Both the position numbers and the translations under genes were made by a program. 64,000 nt of DNA, taken from positions 7,964,602-8,028,601 of the forward strand of contig NC_043964.1 of the NCBI RefSeq assembly GCF_902148855.1. Reading direction: 5' to 3'. This stretch comes from Sphaeramia orbicularis (Eukaryota > Chordata > Actinopteri > Kurtiformes > Apogonidae). Below the pieces are notes generated by a model that saw nothing but the letters and a program-made list of their open reading frames with translations, ran no database searches and was not told where the DNA came from. Positions 48,619-60,048 of the stretch are shown here, in pieces. How positions within the stretch are numbered: the stretch's first letter is position 1; every line of letters begins with the position of its first letter.

Positions 48619-49094
48619 GCTGAACTCCCTCCTCCTCTGTTTGTTACACATTGAAGTTAATAGTCTGTACATTTCTGTTTCCTCCTCCTCCATCTGTAAA
48701 TGGCGCCCGTGTCCGTTTGCGTTGTGGGTGTGGTCAGATAAGGATCAGCTGTCAGCCGTTCCTTCCTGCTCGTCGTCCTCTCATGCACCGTTTTATCACA
48801 GTAAACAGTCTGAACTCTGCACAAAGGCTTTTATTGTTTGCTTGCACAACAGCAGTAGAGGTGGAAGAACAGAGACAACAGGCTGAAACCTGCTCCAGGA
48901 ATCCAGGAGGAGGGGGATTCTGGGGGCCGGGCGGGGGGCTGGGGGGGAGGACGGGGACGAGCTCAGACATGATTTACTGCAGTCCACCGTAGACATTCAC
49001 CACATCAGACCCATTCAGTTTGTCACTGGTCGACATCAGCTGGACGTAGAAACTTATCAGTAACATGAACTCTGAAACATCTGCTGTGGACATG

Positions 49095-49345
49095 TTTCAT
49101 TTTTGTCTTATTTCATTTTTGTTTTGTTTCATCTTTCTTCTGTTTCATCTTTGTTTCATTTCATCTTTTTGTTTCATCTTTGTTTTATTTCATCTTTCTT
49201 CTGTTTCGTCTTTGTTTTATTTCATCTTTGTTTTGTTTCATCTTTGTTTCGTTTCATCTTTGTTTTATTTCGTCTTTGTTTTATTTCATCTTTATTTTAT
49301 TTCATCTTTGTTTCGTTTCATCCTTGTCTTCATTTGCATCTTGTT
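49095..49345. repeat. TTTCATCTTTGTTTTA minisatellite
   Basis: About 16 imperfect units of roughly 15-16 bases, T-rich on the plus strand. The Phe-rich open frames are repeat translations. Confidence 0.9.
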
Positions 49346-49534
49346 TCATCTTTTACATTTTCACTATATGAAAACACGTCGTATGACATTGACCAAACGA
49401 TCATCTTCTCTGTGTTTTGTTCTTAGATGTTGAACCAAGTCAAACATGTTGTGATGCAAAGATAAACAGTGGATTCAAACTAAAGCCTGTTTGGTGGACA
49501 TCAGAAGCAGAAGGTGCAGATGCTGGTGTGTGTT

Positions 49535-49727
49535 CTGGGTCCGGGGTCCTGCTGGAGGTCCAGGGTCCTGTTGGAGGTTTTGGGTCCGGGGTCCTGGTGG
49601 AGGTCCAGGATCCTGTTAGAGGTTTTGGGTCCAGAGTCCTGCTGGAGGTTCTGGGTCCAGGGTCCTGTTGGAGGTTCTGGATCCAGGGTCTTGCTGGAGG
49701 TTCTGGGTCCGGGTCCAGCTGGAGGCT
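49535..49727. repeat. ~26-bp minisatellite upstream of keratin 3
   Basis: About seven imperfect units of GTTCTGGGTCCAGGGTCCTG plus TTGGAG, with one variant carrying GGAGGTCCAG. Confidence 0.9.
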
Positions 49728-49907
49728 CAGATAACACATCTCTGACTCATCTGAAAGTCATGCTGGTTTCGTGCAGGTCTTGGATGGGACATTGTGTAAG
49801 AGTGTTGTGCATTCCTGCTGTGGGTTTCATGTTTGTCGGCTGCGGTTGTAGCCTCAGGCACCGGAGGACGGGGGCCGGACCACGACACCCTCCTGGTTTT
49901 CAGGGCA

Positions 49908-49914
49908 GATAAAA
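49908..49914 (+). promoter_or_regulatory. TATA-like box of keratin 3
   Basis: GATAAAA lies 79 bases upstream of the start codon, at nearly the same spacing as in keratins 1 and 2. Confidence 0.6.
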
Positions 49915-49986
49915 GCGTCAGAGTCCAGCCCCCTGTGCATTCAGTCGTCCCAGCCTCCGCAGCAGCAGCAGCAGTGATCCTCCATC

Positions 49987-52900
49987 ATGTCCTTCTACAA
50001 GAGCAGTTACGCCTCCCGCCTCGGCAGCGCCAAGCCCAGCAGCGTGTATGGCGGCGCTGGGGGCCGCGACACCCGCATCTCTGCTGCCACCGCCTCCAGG
50101 AGCTTCTCCTCCGGACTCGGCATGTCTGCGGGAGGACTGGGAGGAGGTTTCAACCTGTCCGATGCCCTCGATGTCACCGACAACAACAAGAAGGCCACCA
50201 TGCAGAACCTGAACGACCGGCTGGCGTCCTACCTGGACAAGGTCCGCAACCTGGAGAAGGCCAACGCTGACCTGGAGAACAAGATCAGGGAGTTCCTGGA
50301 GAAGAAGACCCAACCTGAAGGACACGACTGCTCTGGGTACAAGGCAGTGATCAGCGACCTGCAGGACCAGGTAGGACCTCCAACCCAAGACCTACAAAGA
50401 CTAACCCACATACAACCAAAACCAACCCAAGACCCTGAACCTGGTCTGTCAGGCTTCAGCAGGTCCTCATCAGATAGTCTGAGGTCAGGGAGATGAGGAC
50501 GGAAACGACCAAAAACCTGCGATAAACCACGGTTCAGTCTCAATATGTGATGTCATTCAGTCTTTCATCCAACCTGTTCCAGCTTCTATAAACCAAGAGT
50601 CAGCATCACAGTAAAACCGAAGAACACATGATTAAAACCATTTATCTGAAAAAAAAAACCAAAAAACAATCTGCACCTGTAAAAGAAACTCCGACAAACA
50701 CAAACCAAACAGAAAGACTCAGTGAACATCACATTTATAAACCTCGCAATATTTATGACACTTGTCAAACAAAGTACGATGTTGGATGAAGGATCCTGTA
50801 GCGACTGTTTGTCCTCAAATTTAAATCAACTTAAACGTGACTGAACTTTAGACTTTAACAGAACTCAAATAACCACTGGATGCACCAGGGGTTTGTGGTT
50901 TACACAGTTAAAAACACCATGTCCAGACCGTACATGTATTTCAGGTGGTTTATTCACAAGTTTTACAGGCAAAACAACAACCAAGGCCCTTGTACCGTCT
51001 GTTTGACTGTGACTGTTAAAAAACCATGGGCCCACCCAGGTACATGATGGTCTGAACCAATAAGAAAAGCAAAACATACTAAAGAATGAAAGCAATAACC
51101 ATTAAAGTTAAAAAAAAAATTCAAAATATTAAACTAACAAAAAAGCAAACAAGTCAAAAATAAACAATTAGCAAAAAACACTAAATTACTAAACAAAAAA
51201 GGAAATTAACTTAGAACAAAAAACTAAATAGACAAAGAGTCCCTACAGATCCTTTGGGGAAACCCAGTGAAACCCAATAAAACCCAATAAAACCCAGTGA
51301 AACCCTTGAAACTCGACCCCTGAGGGCGTTTGTTCAACAATTCCACTTTATTTCTGGATGTTCGTCATCATGTGAAACTCAAACAGAAAACAGCAGAAAG
51401 GGGAGATCATGTTAAAACCCAGATTCGATGAAGCAGCTGAAACTGAAGACGCTGCGTTTTGTCTGAACACAAAGCCCTGAGTCCTGAGGCCACGCCCAGA
51501 AACAGCGTTTGCATACAAGACCCGATCACCATCTATTCAACCGCCGGAAATTTGCCTTGTGTTTGCATCGTCTCACCTGAACGTCAACAAAACCACGAAA
51601 CCTCTGCCACTGACCATGAAACACCAGTCTGAACCGGGATGACAGGGACCTGTACGGGTGGGCGGGGCATCAGGGCGTGGTTGATGCATTTTACTGACGG
51701 TAGTGAACTTCCTGTTGGGTTTAGGATGTGGATCCAAGAGGCTTTTTGTGCACCTGATTTAATCTGATTTAATGGATTTAGGCCAAACCTCATGCAGGGG
51801 CTGAATGTAGCCACGCCCATTCATGTAAACCATCAAATAATACATTTTTCCTGATCGCACTAAAGAGAGTTCAGTCCATTCAACGACAACTTTTGTAGGA
51901 GAATAATACTGATGTTCAAGAAGCTTTTCCATTGGTCAGTGTTTGATAATGAAAGCATTCAATAGTACAGCGTCATCTGCATTTGTCATGATTCTGGAGC
52001 TGTTTTTAATGCAGATAATACAGTTTATCCTCCAACGAATCTGCAACATTAGGGTCAAACTGACTCCATTTTACCTTGGGGGGGTGGAGGGGGCGCAATA
52101 GAGCTGTAGTTTATCACATCCACATCCATTTAGTCCCATGTTTCAGTCCCATGTTTCCATCTCATGTTTCCATCTCATGTTTCCTGCTAATCTCGGTTCT
52201 TCTGTGTTTCAGATCCTCGATGCCACCCGTACAAACGGAGGTCTGTACTTGCAGATCGACAACGCTAAGCTGGCCGCCGATGACTTCAGGGTCAAGTATG
52301 TAAAACAGGAAGTACATTCACAGGTTTAAGAACTGAAACCTAGAAACGACTTTAATTAATCATCAATTGCTTCTTAAAAGTGAAAATGCAAGCTTTTCTT
52401 TGTCGTATCTGGTTTGAAGTCAGTTTGTCATCATTTCCTGATGTTTTATATCAGACACCACACATGAATATTAGAGGAAGTTCATCCTGATGGTTTCCAG
52501 TCATCTGAAGATTTTTACAACTAATTCAAAACATCGTCCAAACTTAAATCCTCTGACTGATTCTTTTTCTCCACCTGTGTTCTCCTGCTTCTTTCACCAT
52601 CAAACTCATCTGTGTCCAGGTTCGAGAACGAGTTGGCCATGAGGCAGTCAGTGGAGGCTGACATCGCCGGGTTGAAGAGGGTTCTGGATGAGCTGACACT
52701 GGGTCGATCCGACCTAGAGATGCAGATCGAGGCTCTGAAGGAGGAGCTGATCATGTTGAGGAAGAACCACGAGGAGGTGAGAACCAACCTGATGGAACCA
52801 GGGTCCTGAAGGTGACCTCCTGACCTTAACCCTTCCCTGGTGTCATCCTGCAGGACATGCTGGCCATGCGCAGTCAGGTGGGAGGTCAGGTCAACGTGGA

Positions 52901-54867
52901 GGTGGACGCCGCCCCCCAGGAGGACCTGACTGTCATCATGGCCAACATCAGAGAACACTACGAGAATGTTGCCGCTAAGAACCAAAGAGATCTGGACAGC
53001 TGGTTCCAGGCCAAGGTGAGTCCTGTCCTAGACCACCACGGAACCACGTACATGTTTGGTTCCAAGTGGTTCTGCTGTTGTTGTTGTTTATCTGAAATAA
53101 ACCGTAAACAAAGGTCAACAAGGTCACGGTTCTTATCCCCAATAGTCCGGCGTCGTCTGCAAATATGATGAGTTTTGAGCAGGTTCTTATTTTCGTTCTT
53201 TCCAGACCGAGGCACTGAATAAGGAGGTGGCTGTGAGTACAGAGAACCTCCAAACATCACGTTCTGAGATCACAGAGGTCAAACGGACACTTCAGGGTCT
53301 GGAGATTGAGCTCCAGTCTCAGCTCAGTATGGTTGGTCCACTTCCTGTTCCAGATGTTCTTCAGTACCAGACTCTGTGAACATCCATAACCTTCTCTTCC
53401 TCTCTGGTTCTTAGAAAGCGTCTCTTGAAGGAACGCTGGCCGACACCCAGAGCCGGTTCGCCTCCATGTTGGCGGCGTACCAGAGGCAGGTGACGGCTCT
53501 GGAGGACCAGCTGGCCCAGCTCAAAGCTGACCTGGAGCGACAAGGACACGAGTACCAGATGCTGCTGGACCTGAAGACCCGACTGGAGATGGAGATCGCA
53601 GAGTACAGGAGGCTGTTGGACGGAGAACTGATGAGGTCAGTACTGAACACCCATCCACACCAAACCGGGTCACATCCACCCACCGACACCAAACTGGGTC
53701 ATATCCACCCACTGACACTAAACCGGGTGACATCCACCCACTGACACCAAAGCAGGTCACATCCACCCACTGACACCAAAGCAGGTCACATCCACCCACT
53801 GACACCAAACCAGGTCACATCCACCCACTGACACCAAACCAGGTCACTTCCACCCCACCGACACCAAACCGGGTCACATCCACCCACCGACACCAAACCA
53901 GGTCACATCCACCCACCGACACCAAACCAGGTCACATCCACCCACCGACACTAAACCAGGTCACATCCACCCACTGACACCAAACCAGGTCACATCCACC
54001 CACTGACACCAAACCAGGTCACATCCACCCACTGACACCAAACCAGGTCACATCCACCCACCGACACCAAACCAGGTCACATCCACCCACTGACACCAAA
54101 CCAGGTCACATCCACCCACCGACACCAAACCAGGTCACATCCACCCACTGACACCAAACCAGGTCACTTCCACCCCACCGACACCAAACCGGGTCACATC
54201 CACCCACCGACACCAAACCGGGTCACATCCACCCACCGACACCAAACCAGGTCACATCCACCCACCGACACTAAACCGGGTGACATCCACCAACAGATTT
54301 AGTTTGTTTTGTTTATATAATAATAGAAAACAATGATTTTTTAAAAAAATCTTACATTTCATAATAAATTATAACATATTAACATATTTGTACAAAAGAT
54401 TTTTTTTAGACTCAAGTGAAGTTTTAAAGACAAAACAATGACAGTTTTGTAGTTTTGAAGTATTGAAATATATTCAAGTGTTTACTTTATGATTTTATTT
54501 TATTTATTTATTTATTTATTTTTACATATGTTGAGTTTATAAAATTTAGAGACAATGTAGTAAATTAATATTTTCCTCTCTTTTAATGAGAATAACCCAA
54601 ACAGTTGAACTGACTCTTTTCATTTCTATTTGCTTGTGAATATTGAGATCATTGTTTGAATTAATGACTGTTTAATGTTCATCCTGGTTTTTAGTCTTAT
54701 TTCAGTGTTTATTTTCATAGAACCTGAATCTAACAGAACATTCTCCTCTGTTCTCTGACAGCGCACCTGCTTCAGCTCCAGCTTCTACGACTCGCAAAGT
54801 GTTGATCGTCACCAAAGAGCTCGTGGATGATGAGGAGGTCAGCTCTGAAACCCAGGAGGCGGAGTGA
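49987..54867 (+). CDS. type I keratin, gene 3 (intact, 412 aa)
   Basis: Exons 49987-50370, 52213-52295, 52620-52776, 52854-53015, 53206-53331, 53415-53635 and 54762-54867 total 1,239 nt and are open to TGA. Lengths 83/157/162/126/221 match the type I pattern exactly, with exon 6 unsplit. The head (1-66) is Ser/Gly/Ala-rich and starts [14 protein letters not shown]. The rod (about 67-375) starts with [20 protein letters not shown], with the conserved Arg at residue 78, and ends [15 protein letters not shown]. The L12 linker ([16 protein letters not shown]) is present. The tail is short (about 37 residues) with [20 protein letters not shown]. It would pair with a type II keratin in simple or stratified epithelia. 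Intron 6 holds a 29-bp minisatellite. This is the most conventional keratin of the four; no symbol is assigned. Confidence 0.95.
53645..54298. repeat. 29-bp minisatellite in keratin 3 intron 6
   Basis: About 22 units of CACATCCACCCACTGACACC plus AAACCAGGT. CCGACACC/CTGACACC and CGGGT/CAGGT variants give short higher-order patterns. It begins within a few bases of the exon 6 donor. Confidence 0.96.
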
Positions 54868-54907
54868 ATGTCAGTCCAACGTCTGTGGAAACCACCACAC
54901 AAACACA

Positions 54908-54913
54908 AATAAA
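54908..54913 (+). other. poly(A) signal of keratin 3
   Basis: AATAAA 41 bases after the keratin 3 stop codon. Confidence 0.75.
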
Positions 54914-55301
54914 ACCGTTCTGATGAACCAAACACATGCCTGTCAATGACTTTACTTTAGTTCCACCAGCTGAAACATACAAATGAGATGGGATTCAAGG
55001 TTTTAGAACAAAAAACATGAAAAAAGAGAAAATAACATGAACCCGCAGCATTAAGATTCATTCAGCTTCATTTAGTGAAATGAAACAGGATGAAACAAGT
55101 GGTTCCAGGCAGAGCCATAGAAACAGAGTTACGACACACTGTGATGTAGCTGCTCTGGTGATCACATGGTTCATGTAAACCAGAATCGTTCCAAACAAAC
55201 CTAGTGCTGTCATGTTCTTCTGTGGGACAGACAGCAGTGGGTGTGTTATTGACGGTAAATCTAAAATAAACCCCACCCACACACCCAGCACACACACAAT
55301 A

Positions 55302-56757
55302 AGGCATTAACCTCAGGATAGCGGACAGGCTAACTTAGCATGTTAGCATTATCACACACAAAACAAGGCATTAACAACAGGATAGCAGAAAGGGTAACGT
55401 AGCATGTTAGCATTATCGCACACACAATAAGGCATTAACCTCAGGATAGCAGACAGGCTAACTTAGCATGTTAGCATTATCACACACAAAACAAGGCATT
55501 AACAACAGGATAGCAGAAAGGGTAACGTAGCATGTTAGCATTATCGCACACACAATAAGGCATTAACCTCAGGATAGCAGACAGGCTATCTTAGCATGTT
55601 AGCATTATCACACACAAAATAAGGCATTAACCACAGGATAGCAGAAAGGGTAATGTAGCATGTTAGCATTATTGCACACACAATAAGGCATTAACCTCCG
55701 GATAGCTGACAGGCTAACTTAGCATGTTAGCATTAGCACACGATAAGGCATTAACCTCAGGATAGTATACAGGCTAACTTAGCATGTTAGCATTAGCACA
55801 CACACAATAAGGCATTAACCACAGGATAGCAGACAGGCTAACTTAGCATGTTAGCGTTAGCGCACACACACAATAAGGCATTAACCACAGGATAGCAGAC
55901 AGGCTAACTTAGCATGTTAGTATTAGCACACACAGAATAAGGCACTAACCACAGGATAGCAGACAGGCTAAGTTAGCGTGATAGCATTAGCACACACACA
56001 ATAAGGCATTAACCACAGGATAGCATACAGGATAACTTTGCATGTTAGTGTTAGCACACACAATAAGGAATTAACCACAGGATAGCATAAAGGCTATCTT
56101 AGCATGTTGGCATTATCACACACACAATAAGGCATTAACCTCAGGAAAGCTGACAGGCTAACTTGGCATGCTAGCATTAGCACACACACAATAAGGCATT
56201 AACCACAGGATAGCAGACAGGCTAACTTAGCATGTTAGCATTATCACACACAAAATAAGGCATTAACCACAGGATAGCGGAGAGGCTAACTTAACATGTT
56301 AGCATTATCACACAAAATAAGGCATTAACCTCAGGATAGCTGACAGGCTAACTTAGCATGTTAGCATTAGCACACACATGATAAGGCATTAACCCCAGGA
56401 TAGCAGACATGCTAACTTAGCATGTTAGCATTATCACACACAAAATAAGGCATTAACCACAGGATAGCAGAAAGGGTAACTTAGCATGCTAGCATTATCA
56501 CACACACAATAAGGCATTAACCACAGGATAGCAGACAGGCTAACTTAGCATGTTAGCATTAGCACACACAGAATAAGGCACTAACCACAGGATAGCAGAC
56601 AGGCTAAGTTAGCATGATAGCGTTAGCACACACACAATAAGGCATTAACCACAGGATAGCATACAGGCTATCTTAGCATGTTAGCATTAGCACACACAAT
56701 AAGGTATTAACCACAGGATAGCAGACAGGCTAACTTAGCATGTTAGCATTAGCACGG
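55302..56757. repeat. ~63-bp tandem array, about 23 units
   Basis: Units are of the type AAGGCATTAACCACAGGATA, GCAGACAGGCTAACTTAGCA, TGTTAGCATTAGCACACACA, AT. Units are contiguous, with no unique spacers. Two variants alternate at the left end (CAACAGG..AAAGGGTAACG against CCTCAGG..CAGGCTAACTT), giving a ~126-bp period there. Each unit contains the imperfect palindrome GCTAACTTAGCATGTTAGC. Confidence 0.96.
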
Positions 56758-57045
56758 ACCATAAACTCAGTAAAATTCACAACATTATCAAACTTAAACT
56801 CACCAGAATTCTTCTAGGATGAGTTGAATCTTTCAAACGCAGTGACAGAAGTTTGCCCTCCTTTAACTCATGAATAATAACTTTAATGAACTTTTATTGA
56901 TCAGAGTTCAGCTCTACAGTAACTGTCCTCCTAATGATCACATGACCTCAGCTGACAAACTGAACCCAACACCAGCAGGTTCAACAGAACAACTCCAATC
57001 CAGCCCATAGAACCACATTTGGACTAACAGTACCTTCCCTTAGAG

Positions 57046-57922
57046 CAGGGGTCACCAACCTTTTCTCTTCTGTGAGCTACTTTTACCTAATGAAGTTGCC
57101 GGAGGGCTACTCTAATTTAGCAACATTTATTTACATAGCTATTTTCCATACATACACATTTTGTATCATATGTCTGTAACATTGTGCTCTTCATTTATTT
57201 TATTTATTTATATATCTTTGTTTTAACATGTACAATACTTAAAAAGTGTTAATATGAAACTGTTATTTTACTTTAATTAAGAAAATCAAAAGTAGAAAAA
57301 AAGAAATACAAGCATTTGCATGCTGTATTCCTAAAGATTTTAATACTATGTCAAAAATTATGAAATGGAACAATCCTGCATATTTTTATAGAATTACTAA
57401 AAACAAATAATACACACCTGTATGTGCATTTTTAATACTTTGAAATTGTGAAAAGGAACGTTGTCATTCACACAATAAAACTTCACCAGCATGTGCTGCT
57501 GTTTTTCTGAAGGATTTGACCTTTTCTAAATTCACATATGCTGTCAAAACATATTAATTAAAACCAGAACTTTGTGTACATAAATCCACCATCCCCGTCA
57601 CTTCTACAGTCATCATACTGGAGTAAAATGCAGAGGCACCTGTTCAGGTCCGACTGCAGCTGTCTGAGCGCATGCGCAGATTGTGTACATGTTTGCGCTT
57701 GTCCAGGATGTGAACCACTTTACTGATGCCACTGTTGAAGCGCTGGCCTTGGACAGTTTACTGAACATGGACTGTTGTTTTTGGACTTTAGTTTTCAACT
57801 CTTTTACCTTCTCTTCACGGAGGCTGATTCCCACTGGGGAATCTCCAGAAAAGTTGCTGTGAACTTTGGTGAAATTCCGCTCCACGTTGCATCTTTTACT
57901 GACTTCCAGAACGCGCCACAGA

Positions 57923-57982
<60 letters not shown>

Positions 57983-58337
57983 ATCTTTCATGAAAATAAC
58001 TCCCTGACTATATTCAGCCCACATCGTTGGGGGCTGAACCCACTATCTGCCTGGCATCTGGCTCATCCTGGGCCCTGCCCCTCTCCAATGACAGGCAGCA
58101 AACCAGCGCTAAAGTTTGACAGCTAGCTGACCGTTTCATCTCGGGAGGGGGACACTTGTAATTTTGATTGGGTGGAAGTTTAGACCTGTTCTACCAAATG
58201 ACGAATCAACTTTGTGTTCTTATATTAGTGACCCTTGGCGAACCACCGGTAGATCGCGAGCAACGTGTTGGAGAACCCTTTTTAGAGCAGGCCTGCGGGC
58301 GACCGGGTGCCCGCGGGCACCGTGTTGGTGAGCCCTG
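57046..58337 (-). mobile_element. hAT DNA transposon remnant with transposase fragments
   Basis: The left end CAGGGGTCACCAACC and right end GTTGGTGAGCCCTG are inverted repeats. The flanking 8-mers CCTTAGAG and CCTTAGAA match at seven of eight bases, as expected for a hAT target duplication. On the minus strand a frame around 57,670-57,880 reads SLREEKVKELKTKVQKQQSM and then FSKLSKASASTVASVKW, which resembles the N-terminal part of ZBED5/GTF2IRD2-like hAT transposases. The rest of the transposase is absent or unrecognisable, and an (AC)n run sits inside. It is an inactive deletion derivative. Confidence 0.8.
57926..57981. repeat. (AC)n microsatellite inside the hAT remnant
   Basis: A pure AC dinucleotide run of about 27 units. 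It makes artefactual Thr-His and Cys-Val open frames. Confidence 0.97.
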
Positions 58338-58659
58338 CCTTAGAACCTCCATCATTGTAGTTCTAGTGGTTCCATGTGAACAGCTGGACCAGTCCAACTA
58401 TGGAACTATAGGACTACAGCTGAAAATTCAACAGAACCCTTGAATCAGATAAAAATGGATCCAAACTCTAACACAGACCAAAGAAAACAGAATTTACAAC
58501 AGAAATGTCACTAATACAGGAAATACACTGGATCAGTGGAAGATGACCATATCTGATCAACTTAGAGCTGGAGTTGATAGATCAGAGCAGATTCAGTGTT
58601 TGGAACTACTGGCCCCATCTCCAGAACCAGGAAGGAGGTCCATATTTCGTCTATCATTT

Positions 58660-59207
58660 TTTTTTTTACAACAGGAGTTCTACTATTTTCTACTACTTTT
58701 TACTAGTTTCTACTATTTTTTTTTTTTACTAGTTTCTACTATTTTCTACTGTTTTCTACTATTTTTTAGTAGTTTCTACTAGTTTCTGCTGTTTTCTACT
58801 ATTTTCTATTTTTCGACTATTTTTTCCTTTTTTCTACTTTTTTTTATTAGTTTCTACTGTTTCCTACTGTTTTCCATTTTCTATTTTCTACTATTTTTTG
58901 TAGTTTCTACTGTTTTCTACAGTTTTCTACTATTTCCTACTCTTTTCTACAATTTTCTTCTCTTTTCCACTATTTCCTACTGTATTCTACTGTTTTCTAC
59001 TAGTTTCTACAATTTTCTTCTCTTTTCTACTGTTTTCTACGATTCCCTACTATTTCCTACTATTTCCTACTGTTTTCTACTATTTTTTTCTAGTTTCTAC
59101 TATTTTCTGCAGTTTTCTACTATTTTTTACTGTTTTCTTCTCTTTTCTACTGTTTTCTACTATTGCCTACTGTTTTCTGCTGTTTTCTATTTCCTACTGT
59201 TTTCAGA
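58660..59207. repeat. TTTTCTACTA-type pyrimidine-rich tract
   Basis: About 550 bases of degenerate ~10-bp units (TTTTCTACTA, TTTTCTACTG, TTTCCTAC), with very few G on the plus strand. There is no fixed register, so it is better called cryptic simple sequence than a clean minisatellite. Confidence 0.85.
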
Positions 59208-59284
59208 CATGTTCTCAGTCAGTATAAACTGCTGTGAAATGATCAAACATCAGTATTTTTTCCTGCTGTTTTTTCATGAATCAC

Positions 59285-59345
59285 TTAAACTTCAGTCCTG
59301 CTTAAATCAACCAAACATTCCATCAGTTTCAGGACTTTAACCCTT
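59285..59345. repeat. single diverged arm of the 26-kb hairpin repeat
   Basis: CTTCAGTCCTGCTTAAATCA then ACCAAACATTCCATCAGTTT and CAGGACTTTAA aligns by eye with one arm of the 26,134-26,269 palindrome. The opposite arm is missing. Confidence 0.55.
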
Positions 59346-59961
59346 TAAATGTCCATTTAATGATCTGAAATATTACTGATTTATTTCAAAAAACACCAAA
59401 AATTCATTGGTTCTTTTAAATAAACAGTAGGGGGTGGGGCTTTGGTGGTTACAAGTGAGCGGTGCAGGTGCAGACGTTAATATAGACGTGAGTTCAACTA
59501 GAGAACCATAAATAATAGACAGTACATAAACGGACCTGACATCAGCTTCTGCTGCGTCCATTAAACTGACTGATGCTTCATGTCATCAACACTAACGTGG
59601 ACATTTGAACAAACGCAGATCTGCATCTTCTAGTTTTGAACCCGATTCTGAGGACGCCTTCATTGGAGTAAACATCTGGACTATATGTTGGACTTTAACC
59701 CGGGCTTTAAGTCCTGATGGAGGTTTGTTCTTCTGTGGTGGAAGTTCTACTTCTTGAATGTCTCGTGACCAAATAAGGAGAAGTTTTACATTTTGTCAGA
59801 TGTTCTGACTGTGAACTTGAACTTTGAAATCCAGGTGATTGTGACATCGTCCACACCCGTTGATTCGTCTGCAGATTAGTCACATTGAAGACGGAACACT
59901 GGAACCCAAAGGGAAGTGGTTTTCTAAAGAACGCCCTGAACGCCCTGAAGCTGGACCACAA

Positions 59962-59992
59962 AGCCCCGCCCACCAACCTCTGGTCTTTAATA
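59962..59992 (+). promoter_or_regulatory. probable keratin 4 core promoter
   Basis: AGCCCCGCCC (59,962) is followed by TTTAATA (59,986-59,992), 57 bases before the chosen ATG. The arrangement resembles keratin 1 (AGCCCCGCCCC, then TTTAAAA). It supports the ATG at 60,049 over an in-frame ATG at 59,860, which would lie upstream of this promoter. Confidence 0.5.
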
Positions 59993-60048
59993 GGAGAACA
60001 TGGGACATCAGATCTTCAGTGTCTCTGCAGTGGAAACTAAACATCATC

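Larger units (their letters stand above)
46562..49880. other. intergenic region between keratin 2 and keratin 3
   Basis: No gene recognised. It contains a TTTATT-rich tract (46.97 kb), a ~32-bp triplicate (47,565-47,662) and four minisatellites at 48.16, 48.44, 49.10 and 49.54 kb, listed separately. Confidence 0.55.
54920..59955. other. intergenic region between keratin 3 and keratin 4
   Basis: No host gene recognised. It is occupied by a ~63-bp tandem array, a hAT element with transposase scraps, and a long T/C-rich tract, all listed separately. The remainder is unremarkable. Confidence 0.6.

Noticed and set aside
55302-56757. CRISPR-like regular array
   Set aside because: Units are contiguous, about 63 bp, with no unique spacers and no cas genes, in a vertebrate context. 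The same holds for the other arrays.
57613-57984. Intact transposase gene at the hAT element
   Set aside because: Only a short N-terminal-like fragment is visible and the frame's start lies in an (AC)n run; there is no catalytic domain, so it is only a remnant.
59860-60048. N-terminal extension of keratin 4 from an upstream in-frame ATG
   Set aside because: The extension lies largely upstream of or across the GC box and TTTAATA motif and has no keratin-head character. The ATG at 60,049 is preferred, though 5' RACE could change this.
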